64,000 nucleotides of DNA from Serratia proteamaculans (GCF_013337185.1 NZ_SWDE01000002.1:186001-250000), one strand, 5' to 3'; shown: positions 1 through 8,616, numbered from the stretch's first letter. The notes: generated by a model not told the origin, from the letters alone. Made by a program: numbers and translations.

Positions 1-368
1 CGGCACGCATTCAGGCCGCAGGTTCGGGGCTTGGCGGTTTTTACACCCCGACCGGCTACGGCACCGAGCTGGCGCAAGGTAAAGAAACGCGCGAGATCGA
101 CGGCAAACACTATGTGTTCGAGCTACCGCTGAAGGCCGATTTCGCGTTGATCAAGGCCGATAAAGCCGATCGCTGGGGTAACCTGCTATACAACAAAACC
201 GGGCGCAACTTCGGGCCGATTATGGCCATGGCGGCCGCCTGCACCATTGCCGAAGTCAACCGCATGGTGCCACTGGGGGAGTTGGATCCTGAAAATATCA
301 TTACGCCGGGGATCTTCGTGCAACGCCTGGTGACTACGCCCAATCACTCTGCGCAACCCTCGGCTTAA
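1..368 (+). CDS. pcaI: 3-oxoadipate CoA-transferase subunit A (5'-truncated by window)
   Basis: The reading frame is open from base 3 to a TAA at 366-368 and gives the last 121 residues. Family members are about 230 aa, so roughly half is outside the window. The residues GFYTPTGYGTELAQGKE and the ending with NIITPGIFVQRL are typical of the alpha subunit of family I CoA-transferases. With PcaJ it moves CoA from succinyl-CoA to 3-oxoadipate in the cytoplasmic beta-ketoadipate pathway. The pcaJ start lies 10 bp downstream, so both subunits are co-transcribed and probably translationally coupled. The assignment to the pca and not the acetoacetate type rests on the neighbouring pcaF and pcaD. Confidence 0.9.
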   Translation, partial: ARIQAAGSGLGGFYTPTGYGTELAQGKETREIDGKHYVFELPLKADFALIKADKADRWGNLLYNKTGRNFGPIMAMAAACTIAEVNRMVPLGELDPENIITPGIFVQRLVTTPNHSAQPSA

Positions 369-378
369 GGAGCGCCCC

Positions 379-1059
379 ATGACCAAACTCACTCATCAAC
401 AGCTGGCCGAACGTATTGCACGCGATATCCCGGAAGGGGCCTACGTCAACCTGGGCATTGGTATCCCAACCCAGATAGCCAACTACCTGCCGGCGGATAA
501 AGAGATCTTCCTGCACAGCGAAAATGGCATTCTCGGCATGGGTCCGGCACCGGCGGCCGGTTTGGAAGATCCCGAACTGATCAACGCCGGCAAACAGCCG
601 GTCACCCTGCTGAAAGGCGGCTGTTTTTTCCACCACGGCGACTCTTTTGCCATGATGCGCGGCGGTCACCTGGATATCTGCGTACTCGGTGCTTATCAGG
701 TCTCTGAACGCGGTGACCTGGCCAACTGGAGTACCGGCGCACCGGGGGCGATCCCGGCGGTCGGCGGTGCGATGGATCTGGCGATTGGTGCCCGTCAGGT
801 GTTTGTGATGACCGAACACCTGACCAAAAAAGGCGAATGCAAAATTGTTCGCCATTGTACCTATCCCCTGACCGGCGTCGGCTGTATTGATCGCATCTAC
901 AGCGATCTGGCGGTGATGGACGTGACTTCTCAGGGTCTGGTGGTCCGCGAAATATTCGGCGGGCTGACCCCGCAGCAATTGCAAGCAGTCACCCCGGTCG
1001 AACTGACCTTTGCCCTTCAGCATGGAGAACCGCCGCATGATCCCCGCCTACCTGTGTGA
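379..1059 (+). CDS. pcaJ: 3-oxoadipate CoA-transferase subunit B
   Basis: A 226-aa protein with the beta-subunit signature LHSENGILGMGP; the glutamate of ENG at about residue 48 is the known CoA-thioester-forming residue of this family. The glycine-rich stretch around GGAMDLAIGARQVFVMTEH is also typical. It pairs with PcaI to make 3-oxoadipyl-CoA from 3-oxoadipate and succinyl-CoA. The start has AAGGAG at 367-372. Its last 23 bases overlap the pcaF start region, an arrangement that suggests coupled translation. Length matches the family, and nothing looks damaged. Confidence 0.93.
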   Translation: MTKLTHQQLAERIARDIPEGAYVNLGIGIPTQIANYLPADKEIFLHSENGILGMGPAPAAGLEDPELINAGKQPVTLLKGGCFFHHGDSFAMMRGGHLDICVLGAYQVSERGDLANWSTGAPGAIPAVGGAMDLAIGARQVFVMTEHLTKKGECKIVRHCTYPLTGVGCIDRIYSDLAVMDVTSQGLVVREIFGGLTPQQLQAVTPVELTFALQHGEPPHDPRLPV

Positions 1060-2239
1060 CGCCGTCCGCACGCCTTTTGGCCGATTGAACGGCACCCTGG
1101 CCAGCGTTCGCGCCGACGACCTGGCCGCCCTGCCGCTCAAAGCGTTGCAGGCACGCCACCCACAACTTGACTGGGCGGCAGTGGACGACGTGCTGCTCGG
1201 CTGTGCCAATCAGGCCGGAGAGGATAACCGCAACGTGGCGCGCATGGCGTTGCTGCTGGCCGGGCTGCCGGTACAGATCCCCGGTTGTACCCTCAACCGC
1301 CTGTGCGGCTCCAGTCTGGACGCCGTGGCAATGGCGGCCCGTGCGATCAAAACCGGCGAAAGTGAACTGATGATCGCCGGCGGCGTAGAAAGCATGTCCC
1401 GGGCCCCTTTCGTGATGGGCAAGGCGGAAAGCGCCTTCAGCAGAATGATGAAACTGGAAGACACCACCATGGGCTGGCGGTTTATCAACCCACAGATGCA
1501 GGCGTTATATGGCGTGGAGTCGATGCCGCAAACCGCCGAAAACGTCGCCCTCAAGTTCGGAATTAACCGCCAGGATCAGGACGCCTTTGCCCTGCGCAGC
1601 CAGCAGCGCACCGGAGCCGCGCAGGAAAGCGGCTTTTTCGCCGAGCAGTTGATTGAAGTCAGCATTGCGCAGAAAAAAGGTGAACCCTTACTGTTCACTA
1701 AGGACGAACACCCGCGCGCCACCACGCTGGAAGCCCTGTCGAAGCTCAAACCGGTGGTTAACCCTCAGGGAACGGTTACCGCCGGTAATGCTTCCGGGCT
1801 GAACGACGGTGCCTGCGCGCTGCTGCTGGCCAGTGAAACCGGGATGACTCGCCACGGCCTGCAACCCATGGCCCGTATTATCGCCAGCGCCGTTACCGGT
1901 ATTGAGCCTTCAATTATGGGCTTTGCCCCGGCTCAAGCGGTACGCAAGGTATTAAAAATTGCCGGGCTGAGCCTCGACCAAATGGACGTGATTGAGCTTA
2001 ACGAAGCTTTTGCGGCGCAGGCATTGGCGGTGACGCGTGAACTGGGGCTGAGCGACGCCGCCGCGCAGGTGAATCCCAATGGCGGTGCGATCGCCCTCGG
2101 CCATCCGCTGGGTGCTTCCGGTGGCAGACTGGTGATGAATGCCGCCTGGCAATTGCAAAAGACGCGCGGCCGCTATGGCTTGTGCACTATGTGTATTGGC
2201 GTCGGCCAGGGCATTGCACTGATTATCGAACGAGTATGA
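1037..2239 (+). CDS. pcaF: beta-ketoadipyl-CoA thiolase (pca type)
   Basis: Thiolase of 400 aa that cleaves 3-oxoadipyl-CoA with CoA to succinyl-CoA and acetyl-CoA, the last step of the beta-ketoadipate pathway. Visible landmarks are the nucleophilic cysteine in NRLCGSSLDA (C90), GHPLGASGGRL and the second catalytic cysteine in MCIGVGQG (C386). An upstream in-frame ATG at 1022 exists, but GGAG at 1024-1027 sits correctly for ATG 1037, which also gives the family-typical beginning MIPAYLCDAVRTPFG. It overlaps pcaJ by 23 bp. A close paralogue, paaJ, is present at 42078-43283. Confidence 0.93.
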   Translation: MIPAYLCDAVRTPFGRLNGTLASVRADDLAALPLKALQARHPQLDWAAVDDVLLGCANQAGEDNRNVARMALLLAGLPVQIPGCTLNRLCGSSLDAVAMAARAIKTGESELMIAGGVESMSRAPFVMGKAESAFSRMMKLEDTTMGWRFINPQMQALYGVESMPQTAENVALKFGINRQDQDAFALRSQQRTGAAQESGFFAEQLIEVSIAQKKGEPLLFTKDEHPRATTLEALSKLKPVVNPQGTVTAGNASGLNDGACALLLASETGMTRHGLQPMARIIASAVTGIEPSIMGFAPAQAVRKVLKIAGLSLDQMDVIELNEAFAAQALAVTRELGLSDAAAQVNPNGGAIALGHPLGASGGRLVMNAAWQLQKTRGRYGLCTMCIGVGQGIALIIERV

Positions 2240-2253
2240 AACGGAGAAACAGC

Positions 2254-3015
2254 ATGGATATCGACTATCGCCTTGATGGCCGCGCCGGAGCGCCACTGCT
2301 GGTGCTGTCCAACTCGCTCGGTACCACCTTCGACATGTGGCAGGCGCAACTGCCGGCGCTGAGCGAGCACTTTCACGTCTTGCGCTATAACCAGCGCGGG
2401 CACGGTACCACACCCTTGCCAAGGCATCCGCTGCAGCTTGAGGATCTGGGCCGGGATGTGATCGCCCTGCTCGACCATCTGGATGCGCCAAGCGCCCACT
2501 TTTGCGGCATTTCGATGGGCGGGCTGACCGGGTTATGGCTCAACCGCTACCACCCGCAACGCATCAGGCGACTGGTGGTCGCCAATACTGCCGCCCGCAT
2601 CGGCAGTGCCGAAGGCTGGCAACAACGCGCCCAGCAGGTTCGCCACTCCGGGCTGGCGCCGATCGCCGCGGCCTCTCCCGCTCGCTGGTTCAGCGAAGCT
2701 TTTTTACAGCAGCATCCTGAACGGGTTGCCCCACTGGTCGCCGGGCTGGCGGCCGGTAATGCAGAAGGTTATGCCGCCTGCTGCGATGCACTGGCGCTGG
2801 CGGATCTCCGCACGGAGGTCGTTTCCATGACGCGGCCAATGAGGGTGATTGCCGGGGAACTGGATCCGGTGACTACGGTGGCGGACGCCGAATTCCTGGT
2901 TGCCAACGCCCCCCATGCCGAACTGCAACGCTTGCCGGCTTCGCATATCTCCAATATTGCCTGCCCGGATCTCTTCAACCGCAGCGTTATCGAGTTCCTG
3001 TCTGAGAAGATTTGA
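2254..3015 (+). CDS. pcaD: 3-oxoadipate enol-lactonase
   Basis: Alpha/beta hydrolase of 253 aa. The nucleophile elbow CGISMGG places the serine at residue 87, and a late HISN supplies the likely catalytic histidine. Together with YNQRGHGTT and the LGTTFDMW oxyanion region this is the usual PcaD pattern. The enzyme opens 3-oxoadipate enol-lactone to 3-oxoadipate, feeding PcaIJ. Start ATG 2254 is preceded by GGAG (2243-2246), 14 bp after the pcaF stop, so it is the fourth gene of a pcaIJFD operon. No pcaC follows here. Confidence 0.9.
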   Translation: MDIDYRLDGRAGAPLLVLSNSLGTTFDMWQAQLPALSEHFHVLRYNQRGHGTTPLPRHPLQLEDLGRDVIALLDHLDAPSAHFCGISMGGLTGLWLNRYHPQRIRRLVVANTAARIGSAEGWQQRAQQVRHSGLAPIAAASPARWFSEAFLQQHPERVAPLVAGLAAGNAEGYAACCDALALADLRTEVVSMTRPMRVIAGELDPVTTVADAEFLVANAPHAELQRLPASHISNIACPDLFNRSVIEFLSEKI

Positions 3016-3024
3016 TACGGTGAT

Positions 3025-3050
3025 AAGTATGCCGAAACGGCAGGTTAAGT
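3025..3050 (+). terminator. weak hairpin after pcaD
   Basis: GCCG-aaa-CGGC followed after a few bases by GTTTTAG. The stem is only four base pairs, so this is at best a weak terminator of the pca operon. Confidence 0.3.
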
Positions 3051-3148
3051 TTTAGCTATCGAATCCATACGCCAAAGCGTCTGTTCATTATGTGCTCTTT
3101 GGTTACAATCGTTAGCACTGAAATCCACCGTTTCGAGGACTAACCACT

Positions 3149-3328
3149 ATGTACAACTTCTCACGTTATCAGGCAAAAGAACTGGCGCTGGCTTATATGA
3201 GCGGCAAAAAACACGATCTGTCCCCGCAGGAGTTTCTGCAGCAACTGAAAAGCAGCGAGAAATCATTCGACTATCTGTTGAAGCACGGCAGCGAACAGCC
3301 GCGCGAAGTGTTGGTACAAAGCTTCTGA
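3149..3328 (+). CDS. small hypothetical protein, 59 aa
   Basis: ATG at 3149 with GAGGA at 3134-3138 opens a 59-aa frame ending in TGA at 3326-3328. The peptide is hydrophilic, starts MYNFSRYQAKELALAYMSG and contains a helical stretch LSPQEFLQQLKSSEKSFDYLLKHG. It has no signal peptide and no membrane segment. Codon use looks like that of the neighbours and the gene is isolated, with about 130 bp upstream of it for its own promoter. I do not recognise the family; it looks like a small conserved enterobacterial cytoplasmic protein. Confidence 0.6.
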   Translation: MYNFSRYQAKELALAYMSGKKHDLSPQEFLQQLKSSEKSFDYLLKHGSEQPREVLVQSF

Positions 3329-3431
3329 AAACCCACTCATAACCGCCCCCCCCGCTTCGCCGGTGGCGAGCCTTCTGGCCCGCGTATTCCCGGCTGAACA
3401 ACTCAGACCAACCCACATTGGACTTCGTTTT

Positions 3432-3507
3432 TTCGCATTGAGAGACGAATAACTGAAGAATTCGTATCCAGATGCGAATTATTGACATATTCGTATTTAG
3501 ATGCGAA
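3432..3507. promoter_or_regulatory. three 18-bp palindromes at exact 29-bp spacing (candidate SatD operators)
   Basis: Copies start at 3432 (TTCGCATTGAGAGACGAA), 3461 (TTCGTATCCAGATGCGAA) and 3490 (TTCGTATTTAGATGCGAA). Each is an imperfect palindrome with arms TTCGnnT/AnnCGAA. The spacing is 29 bp start to start in both intervals, so the sites lie almost on one helix face pattern. The third overlaps a TTGACA (3482-3487) that could be the -35 of the downstream gene, which suggests autorepression. Seen directly; the binding protein is inferred. Confidence 0.65.
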
Positions 3508-3544
3508 ATTTATCGGTAACTCTCCGCTTCAGAGCAGAAAAAAC

Positions 3545-4141
3545 ATGCCAGCCCAAGTCAGCGTGATCACCGGCGATCTGGTCAATTCCCGCCAGTCAGA
3601 CACCACTCACTACCTTAGCGGCTTAAATGCCCTGCTTAGCCAACTGCAACAGGCTAAGCTTATTGAGCAGTTCGAGATTTTCCGTGGCGATGCCTTTCAG
3701 GCAGTGAGCGAACCGCAGTCTGGTTTACTGCTGGCGGTGTATATCCGCATCGCGCTCAAAGCCATGGACGCTCAACGCTGGGATGCCCGCATCGCTGTCG
3801 GTTTGGGGACAAAGCAAGCTCAGAGCGCCGGTTATGGCAGCGCCTTTGTGAATTCGGGTCAGGCGCTGGACGGCATGATGAAAAATTGCCGACTGGCTCT
3901 GAAAAATGATAACGATCAGACCAATGCCATTGTCAGCGATCTGTTGCCAATGTTAGATCATGTGGTTAGCCGCCTTTCGCAGACCGAAGCGCGGATAGTC
4001 CAGGCGCGTATCTTCGCCACCTCCAACCAGGAAGTGGCAGAGAAACTGCAAAAGGCCGCCTCTACGGTCTCCGCAACGCTCAAACGCGCGGCCTACGAGG
4101 AAATCATGCGATTTATTCACGCGATTAACAGGATCACCTGA
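3545..4141 (+). CDS. SatD-family regulator
   Basis: A 198-aa protein beginning MPAQVSVITGDLVNSRQ, which is characteristic of the SatD family. The N-terminal half carries the ITGDLVNSR and FEIFRGDAFQ blocks. The C-terminal 50 residues contain a helix-turn-helix-like segment, NQEVAEKLQKAASTVSATLKR, so DNA binding is likely. ATG 3545 is preferred to the longer open frame because the upstream part is occupied by operator-like palindromes. The next gene starts 2 bp after its stop, giving a two-gene operon with a DUF3307 membrane protein, a pairing seen in other bacteria. The physiological role is not known to me. Confidence 0.7.
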   Translation: MPAQVSVITGDLVNSRQSDTTHYLSGLNALLSQLQQAKLIEQFEIFRGDAFQAVSEPQSGLLLAVYIRIALKAMDAQRWDARIAVGLGTKQAQSAGYGSAFVNSGQALDGMMKNCRLALKNDNDQTNAIVSDLLPMLDHVVSRLSQTEARIVQARIFATSNQEVAEKLQKAASTVSATLKRAAYEEIMRFIHAINRIT

Positions 4142-4143
4142 AT

Positions 4144-4917
4144 ATGGATTTAAGCTACCTGCCCCTGCTGATCTGGTTGCTGATAGCCCACTTGCTTGCC
4201 GACTTCCCACTGCAACCGCGTAGTTGGGTTGAGGATAAAATACGTCATCGGGCAGGCTCTCGCTTCCTGCTGCTGCATGCCCTGCTGCACGGCGTGCTGG
4301 CCGCCTGGGTCGTGGCCGGTTTTGCTCTGTTGCATGGCGGGATCTCTTCTGCTCAAGTGCTGTTCGCCCTGTTGGTTATTGCCATCAGTCACTGGCTGAC
4401 CGACCTGCTGAAAGTCACCCTGTTAACCCGCCTCAGCCAGGCACGCGGTTTTCTGCTCGATCAGGGCCTGCACCTGACGGTGATTGTTTTGCTGTGGCTG
4501 TTGCTGACGCCGAATGCCCTCGACCTGATTAGCGTGCTGGCTAGCGCCGCAGCGCGCTGGCAATCCGGGCTGGTGCTGCTGGCTTATTTATTGATTTATA
4601 TGCCGATGGGCATTCTGATGGGGCAATTACTGGCGCGCTGGACGCCACAGATGCCGCCGTCAGCCAAAGCGGATAACGATTCACTGTTACGCGCAGGCAA
4701 ACAAATCGGTTATCTGGAAAGGACGTTGATCCTGACCTTTGTGCTGATAGGGCAGATCCCGGCGGTCGGTTTTTTGCTGGCGGCCAAATCAATTTTCCGC
4801 TTTGGTGATTTACGCCAGAGTGATGACAAAATGCGTACCGAGTATGTACTGCTCGGTACGCTGTTTTCCTTTACGCTGACCATCATGCTGGGTCTGCTGG
4901 TGAAGAAACTGCTGTAG
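4144..4917 (+). CDS. DUF3307-family inner-membrane protein
   Basis: 257 aa, very hydrophobic. It begins with LPLLIWLLIAHLLADFPLQP, whose HLLADFPLQ block is typical of DUF3307. About six membrane segments can be seen (roughly residues 5-22, 42-65, 70-88, 100-120, 135-160, 200-220 and 235-255, some of them weak). It follows the SatD-like gene by 2 bp and must be co-transcribed with it. The function is unknown; the pairing suggests the regulator controls or responds to this membrane protein. Confidence 0.7.
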   Translation: MDLSYLPLLIWLLIAHLLADFPLQPRSWVEDKIRHRAGSRFLLLHALLHGVLAAWVVAGFALLHGGISSAQVLFALLVIAISHWLTDLLKVTLLTRLSQARGFLLDQGLHLTVIVLLWLLLTPNALDLISVLASAAARWQSGLVLLAYLLIYMPMGILMGQLLARWTPQMPPSAKADNDSLLRAGKQIGYLERTLILTFVLIGQIPAVGFLLAAKSIFRFGDLRQSDDKMRTEYVLLGTLFSFTLTIMLGLLVKKLL

Positions 4918-4937
4918 GGGCGCAGTAGACTGCGCCC
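4918..4937. terminator. hairpin between convergent DUF3307 gene and mgtB
   Basis: GGGCGCAG-taga-CTGCGCCC, a perfect 8-bp stem in the 27-bp gap between two convergent genes. There is no long T tract on either side, so termination would be weak or factor-assisted. Confidence 0.5.
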
Positions 4938-4944
4938 GCAATAA

Positions 4945-7644
4945 TTACAACCACTCACCAAAGCGGCGGATATAGAACCGCTTCATCAGCTGCGCGACTA
5001 CGCAGTAGCTGATCAAGGTACCGGCCAGCCACGGGAAGTATTCCCAAGGCAATGGCTGCAGCCCAACCAGCGCGCCAAGCGGTGAGAACGGCAGATAAAT
5101 CCCCAACGCCATCACCAAAATCGTGGTCAGCAGAACCGGCAATGCAGCGGTGCTCTGAATAAACGGAATTTTCTGGGTACGCAGCATATGTACCACCAGC
5201 GTTTGCGACAGTAACCCCTCAATAAACCACCCGGACTGGAACAGGGCCTGATGCTCCACGCTGTTGGCCGCGAAGACAAACCACATCAATGCATAGGTGG
5301 TGATATCGAAGATCGACGAGGTCGGCCCAATCCACAGCATAAAGCGGCCAATGTTTTTCGCATCCCACTTGCGCGGTTTACGCAGGAACTCTTTGTCCAT
5401 CTTGTCCCACGGCAGCGACAGCTGAGAAATATCGTACATCAGGTTCTGGATCAGCAGGTGGATCGCCAGCATCGGCAAAAACGGAATAAATGCGCTGGCC
5501 ACCAGCACGGAGAACACGTTGCCGAAGTTGGAGCTGGCGGTCATGTTCAGGTACTTGATGATATTGCCGAAGGTCTCGCGCCCCTTGATCACCCCCTCTT
5601 CCAGCACCATCAGGTTTTTTTCCAGCAAAATGATATCCGCCGACTCCTTGGCAATATCCGTACCGGTGTCCACCGAAATACCTACATCCGCATCGCGCAG
5701 CGCCGGGGCATCATTAATGCCATCACCGAGGAAACCGACGGTATGCCCATTCGCCTGCAACATTTTCAACACCCGCGACTTTTGCAGCGGCGTCAGTTTG
5801 GTAAAGACGGTGCGCTGCTCCACTTCGCGCGCCAATGTGGCATCGTCCATCTCGGCAATTTGCGGCCCGGAAAGCGGTTCGCCAGGCTCCAGCCCCACAT
5901 CGCGGCAAATCTTGCAGGTGATCACCGGGTTATCGCCGGTTAACACTTTCACCGCCACGCCGTTTTCCTGCAGTGCGGCAATCGCTTCTTGCGCACTCTC
6001 TTTCGGTGGGTCGAGGAAGGTCAGGACACCCTGGATCACCATATCGCGTTCATCGGTCACGCTCAGCGGCAAGGCATTTTTCTGTTCCCCCAGCTCTCGG
6101 GTTGCCAGCACCAGCACGCGGAACCCATCCTCGTTATACTGGGCGGCCAGCGCCTGCAGTGCCTCACGACGCGCCGGATCCAGCGGTAAAATCTGCTGCC
6201 CTTCACGTACATGGGTAGCGATTTCCAGCATTTCCTCCACGGCCCCTTTACAGATCAACCGTTGTTGCTGGTTTTCATCCGCCACTACGATCGACAGGCG
6301 ACGGCGCACAAAATCGAACGGCAACTCGTCAACCTTGCTGAAACGCCCCAGTGCTTCAATGCCCGGTTTGCCACGCCCAAAGCGGATCACCGCCTGATCC
6401 ATCAGGTTTTTCATTCCGCTCTGGTGGAAGCTGTTCAGCCAGGCCAGATGCAACACTTCATTGTCTCTGACGCCACTGACGTCCAGGTGGTGTTCGAGGA
6501 TGATGCGATCCTGGGTCAGGGTGCCGGTTTTATCGGTGCACAGTACGTCCATCGCGCCAAAGTTCTGGATGGCATTCAAACGTTTGACCACCACTTTGCG
6601 CCGTGACATGGCAATGGCGCCCTTCGCCAGATTGGAACTGACGATCATCGGCAGCATCTCTGGCGTCAGCCCGACCGCCACGGCCAAAGCAAACAGCGCC
6701 GCTTCACTCCAGTCGCCTTTGGTGAAGCCATTAATCAACAACACGATCGGCACCATCACCAACATAAAGCGGATCAGCAGCCAACTGACGCTGTTCACCC
6801 CGCGATCAAACGCGGTTTGTGAACGGGAACCGACTATCGACTTTGCCAGGGAACCAAAATAGGTGCGCCCGCCGGTCGCGACTACCACCGCCGTGGCGGT
6901 ACCGCTGGCAACGTTGGTGCCCATCAGGCAGATGTTCGACAGTTCAAGCAGCGCATGTTCACTGGAAACTTCATCCTCGCTCGATTTTTGACTGACGTTG
7001 CCCATCGCGTCGTATTTCTCGATCGGGATCGCTTCCCCAGTCAGGATCGCCTGGCTGATAAACAGATCGCGTGAGGCCAGCAGACGCACGTCCGCCGGTA
7101 TCATATCGCCGGCAGAGAGCTTAATAATATCGCCCGGCACCAGTTCGCGGATCGGTATTTCCAGCGTTAACGCCTGTGCGCTGTAACTGCTGCGGCGCAG
7201 TACCGTAGCGGTAGTACGCACCATCGACTTTAGGGTCTCCGCCGCCTTGTTGGTGCGGTACTCCTGCCAAAAACGCAGTAACCCGCTGAGTGAAACCATC
7301 ACCAGTATGATGATCACGCCGGTAAGATCGGTTTCTTCACCGCGCCGGGCCGGCAGCCAGTAATCGGTAAAGAAACTGATCGCGGCCAGCACCATCAGCA
7401 CATAGATAAACGGGTTGTTAAACGCGGCGAATAACTGAACCAGCGCATGGGGCGCCTTCTCATGAGCCACCTGATTAACGCCATACTGCTCCAGGCGTTC
7501 GACCGCATCGTCCTGGGTCAAGCCATTGCGATTACATTTTAAATTGGCCAGCGTCTGATCAACGCTGTTTTTCGCCTCTTGGGCGATGGCGTAAGGCGTC
7601 GTTTTTTTATCACGACGGCGTACGTTTTCATTAATATAGGTCAT
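4945..7644 (-). CDS. mgtB: magnesium-importing P-type ATPase MgtB
   Basis: 899-aa P3B-type ATPase that brings Mg2+ across the inner membrane. Residues NNPFIYVLM and GEETDLTGVIIILVMVSLSG match MgtB and not MgtA. Landmarks are TGEAIP (actuator domain), the phosphorylated aspartate in CTDKTGTLT (D371), the hinge GDGINDAPALRDADVG and about ten membrane helices, with a conserved C-terminal block MKRFYIRRFGEWL. It is the distal gene of a mgtC-mgtB unit on the minus strand, started by AAGAG upstream of ATG 7644. Expression is expected under Mg2+ limitation through the PhoP box upstream of mgtC. It is full length. Confidence 0.95.
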   Translation of the reverse strand: MTYINENVRRRDKKTTPYAIAQEAKNSVDQTLANLKCNRNGLTQDDAVERLEQYGVNQVAHEKAPHALVQLFAAFNNPFIYVLMVLAAISFFTDYWLPARRGEETDLTGVIIILVMVSLSGLLRFWQEYRTNKAAETLKSMVRTTATVLRRSSYSAQALTLEIPIRELVPGDIIKLSAGDMIPADVRLLASRDLFISQAILTGEAIPIEKYDAMGNVSQKSSEDEVSSEHALLELSNICLMGTNVASGTATAVVVATGGRTYFGSLAKSIVGSRSQTAFDRGVNSVSWLLIRFMLVMVPIVLLINGFTKGDWSEAALFALAVAVGLTPEMLPMIVSSNLAKGAIAMSRRKVVVKRLNAIQNFGAMDVLCTDKTGTLTQDRIILEHHLDVSGVRDNEVLHLAWLNSFHQSGMKNLMDQAVIRFGRGKPGIEALGRFSKVDELPFDFVRRRLSIVVADENQQQRLICKGAVEEMLEIATHVREGQQILPLDPARREALQALAAQYNEDGFRVLVLATRELGEQKNALPLSVTDERDMVIQGVLTFLDPPKESAQEAIAALQENGVAVKVLTGDNPVITCKICRDVGLEPGEPLSGPQIAEMDDATLAREVEQRTVFTKLTPLQKSRVLKMLQANGHTVGFLGDGINDAPALRDADVGISVDTGTDIAKESADIILLEKNLMVLEEGVIKGRETFGNIIKYLNMTASSNFGNVFSVLVASAFIPFLPMLAIHLLIQNLMYDISQLSLPWDKMDKEFLRKPRKWDAKNIGRFMLWIGPTSSIFDITTYALMWFVFAANSVEHQALFQSGWFIEGLLSQTLVVHMLRTQKIPFIQSTAALPVLLTTILVMALGIYLPFSPLGALVGLQPLPWEYFPWLAGTLISYCVVAQLMKRFYIRRFGEWL

Positions 7645-7737
7645 AACGCAATTCTCTTATTTTACTCTGCGCACAGGGTTACCCCGCCCGATTAATGGGT
7701 GAATAAACACAGAGTGGAATTTATTTAATTGACGTAA

Positions 7738-7800
7738 TTAACGCGGTTTATTTCCACGCCAAAAACGCTGAATAATCAAACTTTCGGGGTCACCGTCCAT
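7738..7800 (-). CDS. candidate 20-aa small protein between mgtC and mgtB
   Basis: The minus strand has a perfect AGGAGG (7805-7810) four bases before ATG 7800, followed by 20 codons and TAA at 7738-7740. The peptide is MDGDPESLIIQRFWRGNKPR, hydrophilic and basic at its end, with no membrane segment. Small regulators of MgtB are known (MgtR and MgtU), but both are membrane peptides and this does not resemble either. The strong ribosome site in the middle of an operon is the main support. It may be a real small protein or a coupling cistron for mgtB. Confidence 0.45.
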   Translation of the reverse strand: MDGDPESLIIQRFWRGNKPR

Positions 7801-7842
7801 GACGCCTCCTTATCACTGAATACAGTGAATATTAATCAATAA

Positions 7843-8541
7843 CTAAACGGGTAATTCAGAAGCAATGCGCCAGCGCACGGCACTCACACTTTTTTCCAAA
7901 CTGACACGGCAGACAATGCCCTCAATTTCTTTTTGCACCGAAGGATTCGCCGTTATTTCCGCACAAACTTCAAGTTGACCAGGAATGGAAATATCTGCAC
8001 TGCGTAAGGATTGCAATCTTAATGCCACGCCATTGAGCGCCTGCAATATCAGGGTACGTACCAGTATTTCATCCTGCTCGCCGCAGGTGACCTGAATGCG
8101 ATAACACACTTCCAGATCGGTCGCCTGCTGCTGGGGTTGCAGGTTGATGCGCTGTGCCGCTTCGCGCAGCAGGATATTCGCACACAGGATCACCAGCGTC
8201 GCCAATACCGCATTCCAATACTGGCCAAGGCCACATAGCACGCCAATCGCCGCAGAACACCACAGCGTGGCGGCGGTATTCAGCCCGCGGATGTTCAGAC
8301 CTTCACGCATGATCACCCCGGCCCCCAAAAAGCCGATGCCGGAAACAATTTGCGCGGCGACTCGCCCGGCGCTGGAAGGATCGGTAGACATGGAGCTGAG
8401 AATAAAGACCGCGGCCCCGGTTGCCACCAATGCATTGGTGCGCAGGCCGGCCATACGCTGGCGCCACTGCCGTTCAGCGCCAATAACCGCGCCCAGGCTC
8501 ATCGCCAGTAATAAATTTAAAACAAAAGGAGTCATAGCCAT
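7843..8541 (-). CDS. mgtC: MgtC virulence/Mg2+-stress membrane protein
   Basis: 232 aa. The N-terminal part, with four to five membrane helices, carries GAERQWRQRMAGLRTNALVA and GIGFLGAGVIMREG, which are hallmark MgtC blocks. The soluble C-terminal half (from about residue 140) is ACT-like and divergent, as usual. MgtC lowers F1Fo ATP synthase activity and helps survival in low Mg2+ and inside macrophages in Salmonella. ATG 8541 is chosen because AAGGGG stands 6 bases upstream; a second ATG at 8535 is possible. The gene leads the mgtC-mgtB unit and has a leader of about 330 nt. Confidence 0.95.
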   Translation of the reverse strand: MAMTPFVLNLLLAMSLGAVIGAERQWRQRMAGLRTNALVATGAAVFILSSMSTDPSSAGRVAAQIVSGIGFLGAGVIMREGLNIRGLNTAATLWCSAAIGVLCGLGQYWNAVLATLVILCANILLREAAQRINLQPQQQATDLEVCYRIQVTCGEQDEILVRTLILQALNGVALRLQSLRSADISIPGQLEVCAEITANPSVQKEIEGIVCRVSLEKSVSAVRWRIASELPV

Positions 8542-8616
8542 GACTTTCCCCTTAAATAACTGCAGGAGATAAAATCATGTGCTTTTTAGCACACGCGAAA
8601 TCGCGCCGATAATAAA

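Noticed and set aside
334-1038. 234-codon open frame antisense to pcaJ
   Set aside because: High-GC shadow frame: pcaJ on the other strand has full family motifs, and this frame has no recognisable domain or ribosome site.
3432-3507. CRISPR-like periodic repeat
   Set aside because: Only three imperfect 18-bp units with 11-bp gaps; the spacing and the overlap with a promoter fit operators and not a CRISPR array.
5251-6397. Long plus-strand frames within mgtB (230 and 292 codons)
   Set aside because: They lie entirely inside the well-supported mgtB gene and encode low-complexity or His/Arg/Ser-rich sequences without motifs.
8552-8578. Eight-codon frame MILSPAVI directly before mgtC
   Set aside because: No ribosome site and very short; it probably arises by chance beside the real mgtC ribosome site.
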